NCBI GenBank assembly: GCA_040437565.1
Contig: JBDOQK010000002.1
Location: forward strand, 868,001 to 932,000
Length of the DNA: 64,000 nt
From: Albugo candida
Lineage: Eukaryota > Oomycota > Peronosporomycetes > Albuginales
Direction of reading: 5' to 3'
Each line of letters opens with the position of its first letter. Position 1 is the first letter of the stretch. Of this stretch, positions 52,870 through 62,143 are shown piece by piece. Both the position numbers and the translations under genes were made by a program. Under the pieces are notes generated by a model. It ran no database searches and was not told the origin of the DNA. It saw only the letters and a program-made list of their open reading frames with translations.

Positions 52870-53438
52870 TGCTCTACAGAGAGCTTTTAGATTGGTCGAT
52901 AATATGAACATTCGCCAATCATGGTCTCGATTGCTTCTGGTAATCGAAATCACAATTTATGATGCGTTGAACAACCACGCTACAGAGATAGCGCTGCAGA
53001 AGAGTAGCGAGAAAATCAGATTGCGCAATTGCTGTATTTTCAAAAGGATAATTACATTACAAGCATTTGCCAAACTTCGTCTTCTATATTGGTTTCGTCG
53101 TATGACATACAGGCATGCACGTTTTTGATCTGGATAAAGATGCAGTCAAGTCTTCGGATGCGCTTACTGCAACATCTGCTCCTTTAAAGCGAGCGCGTCT
53201 GGATACTCGACTGCATCTTCATCGGAATTCAAAGCGTGGTGCATTTCATTGGACTCGTCTGTCTGACTTCGTGCTAAGATGTGTTAGGAAGCCATCCCGT
53301 GTGAAATCAATTATTACAAGCAATCATCAGGAAAAGCTTCACAGTTTTATATCATCAGCGACCTATGGATCACTCAGAACACCTATATACTTGAGACGAT
53401 TCGTTTACTGTGCTTTTATCATGTCCCGTAAATTGTGA
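52870..53438 (+). CDS. Hypothetical basic protein, structure uncertain
   Basis: Two adjacent frames look partly protein-like. One at 52892-53128 is rich in Leu/Arg/Lys (IFKRIITLQAFAKLRLLYWFRR). The other, 53115-53438, is basic (SAPLKRARLDTRLHLHRNSKRG). No exon join between them could be supported and no known domain is visible. If real, the gene would be divergent from LSG1. Confidence 0.25.
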
Positions 53439-54298
53439 TGATTTTCCTGCCGCCTTACCAGCAAATCTGGATCGAAGCGTGATATCTATCATAGCATCAA
53501 ATCAACGGAGAATCCTGAACGCCTCATTTCGGTCCATTTAACATCGACCGAGGTGATTGTCATGTCATTCTGGAAACGGTAGCAATTTGGAAACCTCAGC
53601 TTTTTGTTTCCCGGAGAATCCTACTACTCCATATCTAGATCGATGAATTAACCTTGCATATGCGAAGTTCAATCCTATTTCTAGCATCATTTGAATGGTA
53701 TCAATTATCCACAATTTTACTATCACTACTTTCGCGTTGTGGAGCTGGAGCACCTTGCTATTTTTATAATCGCTGACAGGATAGAATCGCATAAATACTA
53801 GCGGTACAACTGTTGGAAGGACTGAGAATATGTTCTAAATTTCCAGTTGCACTTGCTACTTGTGTAAACGACTGGGTTTTTTTAGACGAAGAAACAGAGC
53901 TTGACAATTTTCTTTTAGTTCGACAACATCGTCGCTCACCTGTCAGCAAGAGTATGTGTATAGGAATACAAACAAGCTTCAAATCTAATTCGCATTCCAA
54001 CGATAAACTTTTACCACGGACATGTTTTGCCCAATTCTTTTCCTTAACTATTGTGGGACTTATCGGCACGCTCTGATATTACTTCACAAACCCCGCATAG
54101 AAAATAGCCGCAGCAGAGACTCAGCGGTAAGCGCGCTACCTTGCTTTCAGATTATATCAAACAGATGTCAACAAAGTCTGTACTGAACTGCTTTGTATCA
54201 ATAAGCTTCCATGAGAATTTAAGGGTGATATATCTGCATCGAGGTTTCGCTCATCAGAATTGGACTTCAACCGAACCAAAATAGATTCCTTGTATCAA
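53439..54298. other. Stretch without recognisable gene
   Basis: Overlapping frames on both strands (53565-53792 and 53764-54069 minus, 53813-54076 plus) show no family features and no plausible exon chain. A decayed or fast-evolving gene cannot be excluded. Confidence 0.35.
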
Positions 54299-55350
54299 AT
54301 GGCGGCATCCGGCGGTACTGTGAGCGTGGAAGAACGCACTCAACTTCAGCGAGTATTCCGATTGCTTTCTCTAGAGTTGCCCCTTTCAGCCATTACACGT
54401 AAGCTTGAGGTCAAACAAAATTGCTTCGTATTTGTGAATCTATCCGTCTCATCATTTGCACCATTCTTTCGAAATAAAACTGCAGATACTTGATAAGTCG
54501 TTTCTCGCTACAGACATTTCGGCTCCTATCGTAATGTTCAATGTCCGCAATTGATTCTCAATTACATTGAGTATTCATAGATTTCCAGCAAAGCTAGTGA
54601 AGCTCCCACAAAAGATAAATTACGACATGATCGATATAAACGGATCTGCTCCCGTTATCATGCAACATTGCAAGAAGAGAAAAGCACGGGACATGACTTA
54701 GTCATATCACGTCACCACATAGACGCAAAGACGTTGCAAAACATGTATGAACATTTAGGGGCCTTTTCTACCCCTTGTGAGAAGCACGCACATGCTCAGA
54801 AAGTTGTTGAGTACATATGGGAAATTGACGATGATTTAGACGGTGCTATCTCATACGATGAATTCGAAAGAAGCTATCTGCGAGCACGCGATGATCGATC
54901 AGGATTGGAACCATCACACCTCTTTTATTTGACGTGCTTCCTAACATATGACAAAAAGTGTCAGGGAAGGGTGCGCTCCAAATATCAAAATGCGAAAGCT
55001 TTTCAATTTATTTTGTTGGTGTAGATTGCCCTCGATGATGCTATGCGTATCTTGTTAGTATGATCTCCGTTCTTCGGCATTACATGAAAGTAAATGTTTC
55101 TCTGATTGCAAGCTATTTGAAATATGGAGACGCAATGGAGGCGGAAATGGAATGCCATTTTGGAAAACTTTTGGATGAAGGTGCCCATTTCATCACATTT
55201 AAGCAAGTAGGTTTATTACTTGAGAGTCTACATCGGTGCTGAATTACGTGATAGTTCCATGATGCCGTCACAAAACGATCGTGTGAGCTAATCGACCAGC
55301 ATCCTTCTCTAGCAAAATTCATCAAGCCGCAGACAAGTCGCCAAGATTGA
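54299..55350 (+). CDS. EF-hand calcium-binding protein, five exons
   Basis: Exons 54299-54409, 54581-54970, 55025-55053, 55113-55206 and 55255-55350 give 239 residues with frame kept at each junction. One clear EF-hand loop is DDDLDGAISYDE (Asp/Asp/Asp at positions 1, 3 and 5, Gly6, Ile8, Glu12) at about residue 110. A second, weaker one follows at DKKCQGRIALDD, where Asp replaces the usual Glu at position 12. A helical N-terminus and a short basic helix (DKLRHDRYKRICSRYHATL) precede them. Such proteins are often axonemal or calmodulin-like regulators. The role here is not known. The third exon is only 29 nt. Confidence 0.7.
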
Positions 55351-55437
55351 GCTGTTTACTATGTTGCTTAAATTTAAAGGCGTTATTCGATGTTAGCGTT
55401 GATAAATTGTAGAAAAAAATAGCAAGAAGAGAAGTAT

Positions 55438-55765
55438 GCGGATTTTGCATCCTTATCACTACTTGCAAGAAAAATTATCTGTCTCCAGTGCGAGGTGTCC
55501 ATTTAGACATAATTTTCATCATGTACTGACGATACATACGTTGCTTCTGTCTTCTGTGTCATATATGCGTCAACTTGTTTCTGCTCTTCACTGAAAGTGA
55601 GATTGTCTGATAAACTCCAAAATCTTCAGAAACAAGTTGACGCATATATGATCCAGAAGCAGCGTTAGTATTGTCAGTTCATGATGCAAATTATGTCTAT
55701 ATGGACACCTCACACTGGGGACAGACAATTTTTCTTACAAGTAGTGATAAGGATGCAAAACCCGC
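55438..55765. mobile_element. Fold-back / MITE-like element with about 140-bp inverted arms
   Basis: A left arm at 55438-55583 and a right arm at 55628-55765 are imperfect reverse complements, with a spacer of about 45 bp. The ends are GCGGATTTTGCATCC on the left and the inverse, with one or two differences, on the right. Inner ends share CATATATGCGTCAACTTGTTTCTG in opposite orientations. Nothing in it codes for a protein. Target-site duplication is not clear (the flanks are AT-rich, TAT/ATA). It fits a non-autonomous DNA transposon. A long hairpin RNA locus is an alternative. Confidence 0.7.
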
Positions 55766-56013
55766 ACTATGGAATCTATAGCAGCTGCATTACATTCTTC
55801 ATGCATTGCTTTCATACCGTCTGGTTGGAAAACGAATAATGCTTGTTCAAAACAAAGCTGCTGAATTTATTTTTGACGACACGTGCATACACGTACACAG
55901 CTCAGCTCAATTCATGGCAGATAACAAGTCTCTATGTACAAGTCCCAAGCATATTTCATTTATGGTCCGTCGAATCATCTACGGATATGCCCTCCAAGCA
56001 TCCATGGCTCATC

Positions 56014-57254
56014 ATGGCGAACGAATCAGCGCATAACAAACAGAAGGGGTTGACCACCTTCTTGCCTGAACGACACACTCTGCCAGATCTCGTTCGACAG
56101 CGGTGTGTGTTGGCTCTGCAGAGGTTCGCGGATGAAGAGATGGACCGTGTAAGATGCGTACTTGCAGCATACAGTCTACAGCGAATTTCTTATTTATTCA
56201 AAGCGGTTCGATGTATTTGGAGCAACCAAATACACTCATACTAGTGGAAGCTTGGTAAAGGGTATAGGCAAGAGGCTGTTACGAATGGATCAAGGCCTGA
56301 AGTAGGGCCGTTTATATTAGACTACAACTATATTTGTCAATATGCATAATGCATACATATCCTATATATTGCCTTATAAGTAACCGTTTTTGTTAACTAC
56401 CATGTTGCGTTTATCACACCCCGTCTACACTATCAATCTCTTATTAATATACAGTGACTGTGTATTATAGACTTCTAATAGGAACGCCATGTCATACCGC
56501 ACGCATACTCCCGATGCCGCTATTTTTAGATTCCACGGTACACCTTACCGCCATATCTAATAATAGCGCTTCCACCGCATGAGTTGCATGAAATCAATGC
56601 GTACGCCTCATTCTGTGTGTCCTTTGTAGCAACTTACGCATTGCAAAAGACACACGAAATGAGACATACCCATTGNNNNNNNNNNNNNNNNNNNNNNNNN
56701 NNNNNNNNNNNNNNNNNNNNNNNNNNNNNNNNNNNNNNNNNNNNNNNNNNNNNNNNNNNNNNNNNNNNNNNNNNNAAATTATCGAGCTCAAGCGCGAAGG
56801 TGATTTGAAGACCTCAGAACTGACGGATGAACAAACGGATCGTATTTCGACCGAGCTTCTTTACCAAAAGCAACATCAATGCGACGAATCAAAGATGAAG
56901 CAACTAGAGCAAGCTAATTTGAAGCTCAAATCGGAGGTGGTGGAGTCACGTGCAATGCTTGAAGATTTCAAAGCGTTTATGGAGAATGAGCTCAATCATT
57001 TGGGAAGTATCAAAACGGATATTGATGAAAGAATGATGCGTTCAATGGAATATGAAGAAGATGGATATACCGATTGCGACCAAGGAGACGCAGTCGGTGG
57101 GCATCAAGTGCACTCGGAAAATGACCTCATTCCGTCATTGAAGATGCATATACATATGGTGGAATTGAAGCTCAAGAACAGCGAGTACAACAATCACATA
57201 CTGCAAATGCAACTGGATCGGATGCGAAATGAACTTGACAGTCAGCAAAACTAG
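56014..57254 (+). CDS. Coiled-coil protein split by a gap (partial, linkage inferred)
   Basis: To the left of the gap is a likely first exon, 56014-56148 (ANESAHNKQKGLTTFLPERH, then RQRCVLALQRFADEEMDR, GT donor after it). To the right, the frame from 56776 to the stop at 57254 is a coiled coil (KMKQLEQANLKLKSEVVES; NHILQMQLDRMRNELDSQ). They may be one gene, since both are on the plus strand and each lacks its other end, but nothing in the sequence proves it. The 500 bp between the first exon and the gap is AT-rich and has no clear exon. No family is recognised. Confidence 0.4.
56149..56675. other. AT-rich stretch with an imperfect hairpin next to the gap
   Basis: No exon is visible. At about 56608-56669 an imperfect inverted repeat occurs (CTCATTCTGTGTGTCCTTT against AAAAGACACACGAAATGAG), with a loop of some 20 bases. 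It directly borders the gap at 56676 and may be the reason, or the product, of failed assembly. Confidence 0.4.
56676..56775. other. Assembly gap, 100 N
   Basis: A run of exactly 100 N. Unlike the other gaps, no duplicated flank was found. Confidence 0.95.
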
Positions 57255-57256
57255 CA

Positions 57257-57540
57257 GGACGTCGCATGCAACTGGAAACCAGCACCCGACGCATTTTCCA
57301 TGGCCTCATTACATCATTATGGTTTAATGCAAAAGTGCTGGATTGGTGACCTCATTACGTCATCATGTATTCAGCTCTTCTTGGTCGAGTTGCAGAATTC
57401 AATCAGGACGTCGCAAGCAATTGCAAAGCCAGCACCCAACGCAAATTTTCATGACCCTATTACGTCATTATGGTGCAAAGCGAAAGTGCTGGATGACCTC
57501 ATTACGTCATCATGTATTTAGCTCTTCTTGGTCGAGTTGC
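57257..57540. repeat. Two-copy tandem repeat of about 150 bp with CRE-like sites
   Basis: Two diverged copies lie in tandem, starting with AGGACGTCGCATGCAA at 57257 and AGGACGTCGCAAGCAA near 57408. Each contains two CATTACGTCAT-like motifs (one variant reads TTACATCAT), a CCAGCACCC and a GCTCTTCTTGGTCGAGTTGCAG end. TTACGTCAT is the classic CRE/ATF-type bZIP site. The repeat lies just downstream of a coding frame, so it could equally be a simple non-functional satellite. Confidence 0.7.
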
Positions 57541-58340
57541 AGTACTTAATTGTAATTAATAGAAGTTTGTTTTGCTATTCCGGTAGTAATTTATCCTAAT
57601 ATGCTTACAGGGATCCGATTTTTATTACATCGTACGTTATAATGCTACTAGCCCTGGGCTAATGCGATTATAGTCATTTTGGGTGATATGTACTTCATAT
57701 TTGACTGATGTTCCCAAGCATTTACATATACGATTGACAATGTGGATAACCTCATACAAGTGCACACTATCAAATTTGAAAATAATAAGGCTCCTGGGGA
57801 TAGTTGAAGCTCTTGCGATTTTACGTAGTAGTAGATGTCGTTTCGGTGCGCACAGTATCTTCATGCAAATACTAGCAGTCACCCCTCTAGGAATTCTTGC
57901 ATGTACCTCTACCAATCTTCATCATCGATCCAAATGAAGTCCGGCATTCCTGTCGCGTGTAAATTGATCAAGTCTCAACTATGTATGAAGTTTTCTACCA
58001 ATCTTCCTAATTCAGCATCTCTTGATCTAGATATTTGGGCCTTAAAGACTCCCCGGTCGTAATCGCATTGCTTAACAAGCATACCATGTGCTCATACCTT
58101 CCGATTATAACTTATACCTCGATTTTGCCTAATCTTTCCCCGATACATTCTTCGACGCACCTGCTCAACTGTCAGAGCTTGTCGAGAGGTCGACTTCGCT
58201 CAATATCAAATTATAGCGCGAGGCGAAAAGTCTGGAACTAAAATAGGCGATCCAATTAGATCGACTGACCAACTTGATTCACAGCGATGCTCCTTCCATC
58301 AGACGTGTAGCAAAGTGTTGAATCTGAATTGCCGAGAAAA
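57541..58340. other. Stretch without recognisable gene
   Basis: About 800 bp. Frames on both strands at 57637-57937 and on the plus strand to 58241 have no domain or plausible splice chain. The last part must hold the promoter of the next gene. Confidence 0.4.
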
Positions 58341-60956
58341 ATGAAAACTGCATCGAGGAAACACGGTCCTGTCAGTGATCATGGTTCTTTCCCAAGCGGT
58401 ACAAAGCAAGTCTTCGATGCTATGGCTCCTGGAGTAGACTCGCGTACCTTCAAAATTCATGCAGCCAAAAAAGCCAACGACTCAAATCCTATTGCTGCAA
58501 AAACATGTGAGAACGATTGCTATGCGCTTCAGTACCTCCCAGAGCCGATTCCAAGTCAATTTTCAAAAAACAAGGCAAGAACGTACAACACACTTCAAAT
58601 TGAAAAACGATTAGCTGTAAAAAATTGTAAGCAAACCAAGGTTACGATTGTCGGAGAAGGCTTTAAGAGGAATATCAATCAATGCACCCCCATAGACTAT
58701 ACAAAATTGAACACTGAAGATAATATTATTCTGTCGGAGCACAGTCACACCACCGATTCTGGTGGTAGGGGAACGACCATGCTGTTGTCCGAAGAAGATG
58801 CGCTTCAATCGCGTCTCATTATGTCGGAGACTTTCGAATCACAAGGACAAAATGAGAAATATCCGATAGAATCGGCACATGTTGATTTAATCGAGAATGC
58901 TCCGCAGCCGTGTCTTATTGGGTTTGATACATCAGATCCTACCCATGATGACTCTGAAACATTACAAAGAGAATCAGGAGTCTTCTCCGATAAGGAGTTC
59001 AGTAATGATTTCGACGAAAAACCTCCTTTGGAAGCGACAATCACATCTATTTCTGAGGTACCGGAGCTTTCGGAATCTATCGCTCAAGATTCCGATCAGA
59101 GTCAACAACGACTTGAGTGGGATTCACTGGACCTAACCATACAAAGACTAGAGGCGTTTGTCGCAATACATAACAAGAGTGTACACCTAAGCGCATGCGA
59201 GGATGGAATAAAGTTATATGATATTCCAAAGACGCGTAATGAAATGGATCTCGAGCTACTCGGTATCAGTTCGTTTGTATTGTGGTGGTCCTCTCCACAC
59301 AATCAACAACGATCTTCTTTCCTCGACAATTTGCAGAAGGAAGCCTTAGGTGATAAGAACATTCTCAGGGCGTGGATTGATAGTATTGAGAAAGAAGGTG
59401 AGCAACAGGACATACTATGCATGCTATCGAAACTGCTAGAGTCCAGTGAGCACGACGAAACCACTTCAGATCTAAAAAAACTTGCTGGATTCTACTTTTC
59501 CTCCAAAAGCGCTCGCTTGACCCATCTCGAATATAAAGTATCGGCTATCGAACGAGAATGTATGAAAAAACAAACCGATGAAATCCCTCGCGAAGAATCA
59601 GTACCGATACTTGAAGCTATTCCAAGACCACAGAACGCCTTTGTCGATTTCAGAGTCACATTGGAAATCTCTCAAGCAGGCTTGGAAACGCCTAGTCCGG
59701 AATCTTCTATTCTAGAGGGGATGCAAACAAACGAATCAGAGGAAGATTCCTACGATGAAAGACAATGTGCTCAACATTATAACAATGATGCACAAGAGTC
59801 ATTTAACTGGCCACTAGGAGTCAACGAGCCCAACGCCGAGATTGCAGATGCAAAAGAGATTGAGAGCCACGAAATAGTGCCCGAAGGGTGTTTTGACTAC
59901 CCCGATTCTGATATCTTTTCAAATGTTGCAGCCGAATTTGACGACGCATCTTATCGCTCACTAAGTTCAGATAATGGTAGTGGTAACGATGAGTTTGAGG
60001 AGGTCAAAGACGAAGAACATTTACGGATGCATCCCATCACCTTAATCGAACCTTCGAAAGAAAAGAATGGTGGTAAGGAGGAGGAATTACTTGAAGCTGT
60101 TAAACGACAATGGAATATCATCCAGCAACGCCAAAAGCGAATTGAGGTATTGCTGCTGAACGAAGAGAGAGCGAACATGGAAGCAGAAGATGCTCGAGAA
60201 CGCACCTTTCTCTCCGTTTTGATGTCAGAAAGAACACAAATGCAGAATGAAGATCAACTTGCAAAGGAAACTCGGCAGAAACAACGTCGCGCTATTGTAT
60301 TTGAAGCGAGGCGATGGCTTTACGATCAAGCTGAAATACAGCAAGAAGACCAGCGATCAGCTCAGTATGAGGAAGAAAGCAGTTTACAACGCAAAGAGAA
60401 TGAGGAAATAGCCATTTCACCGAAAAGACATGAGATACCATTCCAACCTCTTGATTTTCCATCAACGATTAGCCCTTTACAAATGCTGAACGAGCCGGTG
60501 AAAAAATTAAAAAAGCTTTGCGGCTCATACGCCATACCCTTTGCCGATACAATTACCGAAGAAGAGCTTTCACGAGATACATACGTCGCATCCGCGTCCA
60601 AAAAATTCTATCAGCTTCTTGGTCTTAGGGATCTGGGCGGTGATTTCTCATTAAAGGGTAGTAGAACGAAGAGCTTGTTCCTTCCATTCCCATCAAAAAG
60701 TCATGAATCGCACAACAAGAAGAATTCCCTTTCAAAAAATGCACCTTCACGAGCTTATTGCGTCAATCCTAGTACTGACAAAGATTGCAGTGCCTTTCCA
60801 AAGCTTGTTACCAAGTCAAGTTGGAAGTATAAAGTCAATGATCCCTTCGTTGAGCCTGATAACAATGTTGAAGATAAACGAGCGAGTTTGCCATTTTTTC
60901 GTGGTCATTTTGGCATTCAAGGACGTGGAAAGGTTCATTTGTCGAACCAGAAGTAG
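58341..60956 (+). CDS. Large acidic coiled-coil protein of unknown function
   Basis: A single-exon frame of 871 residues starting MKTASRKHGPVSDHG. The first 400 residues are acidic and Ser-rich. A folded segment may lie near residues 260-390 (LTIQRLEAFVAIHNKSVHL; SFVLWWSSPHNQQRSSFLDNL). A strong coiled coil spans about 580-690 (EAVKRQWNIIQQRQKRIEVL through QKQRRAIVFEARRWLYDQA). A short conserved-looking C-terminal part follows (KKLKKLCGSYAIPFADTI; KKFYQLLGLRDLGG). No known family is recognised. A basal-body or flagellar scaffold would fit the style but is only a guess. The absence of introns is notable beside its multi-exon neighbours. Confidence 0.7.
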   Translation: MKTASRKHGPVSDHGSFPSGTKQVFDAMAPGVDSRTFKIHAAKKANDSNPIAAKTCENDCYALQYLPEPIPSQFSKNKARTYNTLQIEKRLAVKNCKQTKVTIVGEGFKRNINQCTPIDYTKLNTEDNIILSEHSHTTDSGGRGTTMLLSEEDALQSRLIMSETFESQGQNEKYPIESAHVDLIENAPQPCLIGFDTSDPTHDDSETLQRESGVFSDKEFSNDFDEKPPLEATITSISEVPELSESIAQDSDQSQQRLEWDSLDLTIQRLEAFVAIHNKSVHLSACEDGIKLYDIPKTRNEMDLELLGISSFVLWWSSPHNQQRSSFLDNLQKEALGDKNILRAWIDSIEKEGEQQDILCMLSKLLESSEHDETTSDLKKLAGFYFSSKSARLTHLEYKVSAIERECMKKQTDEIPREESVPILEAIPRPQNAFVDFRVTLEISQAGLETPSPESSILEGMQTNESEEDSYDERQCAQHYNNDAQESFNWPLGVNEPNAEIADAKEIESHEIVPEGCFDYPDSDIFSNVAAEFDDASYRSLSSDNGSGNDEFEEVKDEEHLRMHPITLIEPSKEKNGGKEEELLEAVKRQWNIIQQRQKRIEVLLLNEERANMEAEDARERTFLSVLMSERTQMQNEDQLAKETRQKQRRAIVFEARRWLYDQAEIQQEDQRSAQYEEESSLQRKENEEIAISPKRHEIPFQPLDFPSTISPLQMLNEPVKKLKKLCGSYAIPFADTITEEELSRDTYVASASKKFYQLLGLRDLGGDFSLKGSRTKSLFLPFPSKSHESHNKKNSLSKNAPSRAYCVNPSTDKDCSAFPKLVTKSSWKYKVNDPFVEPDNNVEDKRASLPFFRGHFGIQGRGKVHLSNQK

Positions 60957-61124
60957 ATGAAAGTGAGAGAAACGGAGATGCATTTACTTAAGTGGTGTAC
61001 GAGAATCCCTTCCAGTTGAATACAGGATTTATGCAGCCGACTTGATTAGATCCAATCCCATCCATCCTATTTACTACCAATCGTGCGCATTGAATAAGAA
61101 AATAGTAGCATTCACTCTGCCATC

Positions 61125-62093
61125 ATGGCATACAATTCTGCGATCTCGCTGCTTTTGATTGTGCTTGTTGTGATTTCAGGTGTTTATGTATTTATAGCGT
61201 CAGCACCAGAAACAAATTTGTAATCAATTGCTTCCCTTCCCGTATTACTACCAATACTAAAGTGTACTGTTTTCTCTCATCAGCAAAGAATGTGAATCGA
61301 TCTCTTTGCAATTTATGATTAAAGGAGTCTTACCAACGTGGTTGCATGGACGAAATGATAAGATCGGTACAGTACGAAGCCTTTGGAGCTGTACAAATCA
61401 ATACAAAGTAGAGCATCCTGTCTTTGTTTTGCTCAGCTTCTGCATCGTTTATATCACTTTGCAAACATTTGCGATTCCTGGACCGATTGTTCTCAGCATT
61501 TTGTCCGGCGCGATGTATCCGTTTTTAAAAGCACAGATTCTTGTCGCATTTTGTGCAACCACCGGAGCGTCCTGCTGCTTTATACTGTCCTATCTATTTG
61601 GTAAAGATCTATTTCAAAGGCTTTGCCCCTCAATGATCGACAGATTCGAACAAAAGGTACGCGGTGTTCAATCCGTGCTTTCTTCCACTCACCATACCAC
61701 GCAGATCAAACAGAATCAAGATAATCTTCTCTATTATCTATTGTTCCTTCGTATAACACCTCTCCTTCCGAATTGGTTTGTTAATATCGCTTGCCCGTTG
61801 GTCGGCGTCAAGTTCCGCTACTTTTTTATAGCGACGCTTATCGGTACGATTATAATTCACTGCAATACGATCGACTCACAACGAAATTTCTTTGTATAGG
61901 TCTTCTACCCGCCAACTTTATTCATATCTCAACAGGTGCCACGTTAAACCAAGCGTCCGGTGATACCAGCAGCAATATGTGGAATTTTCTCATTTTGTTC
62001 CTTCTGCAATTTGTCGCCTTGTTACCAATGCTTTTCAAGAGTAAGTTGACCAAGTTTGAGCAGAGTGCATTTGAGAAAAGTAAGACTAAGTAA
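61125..62093 (+). CDS. TMEM41-like DedA/VTT-domain membrane protein, three exons
   Basis: Exons 61125-61219, 61284-61843 and 61900-62093 give 282 residues, the usual TMEM41 length. TMEM41/VMP1 proteins are ER lipid scramblases of the DedA family, needed for autophagosome and lipid-droplet biology. Hydrophobic segments: ISLLLIVLVVISGVYVF near the N-terminus, then HPVFVLLSFCIVYITL, the VTT core (FAIPGPIVLSILSGAMYPF; TTGASCCFILSYLFGKDL), RITPLLPNWFVNIACPLVGV, and a last span (MWNFLILFLLQFVALLPML). The RITPLLPNWFVN and FIHISTGATL motifs are typical. A short lysine-rich tail follows. The gene converges with the GH3 gene, with only about 50 bp between stops. Confidence 0.85.
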
Positions 62094-62143
62094 AGATCGA
62101 CCTTCAAGCTTCACCGTATACCCTCGCTAGTTCCTTCATTTAG

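Noticed and set aside
53764-54076. Overlapping frames on both strands as a small gene
   Set aside because: Neither has a domain, a splice chain or a recognisable start context, so it was left as an unassigned stretch.
57257-57540. Repeat as part of the coding region of the split coiled-coil gene
   Set aside because: The coding frame ends at 57254 with a stop, and the repeat begins just after it.
57637-57937. Opposite-strand frames as a small conserved gene
   Set aside because: Neither frame has a recognisable motif, and the region next to it holds a tandem repeat.
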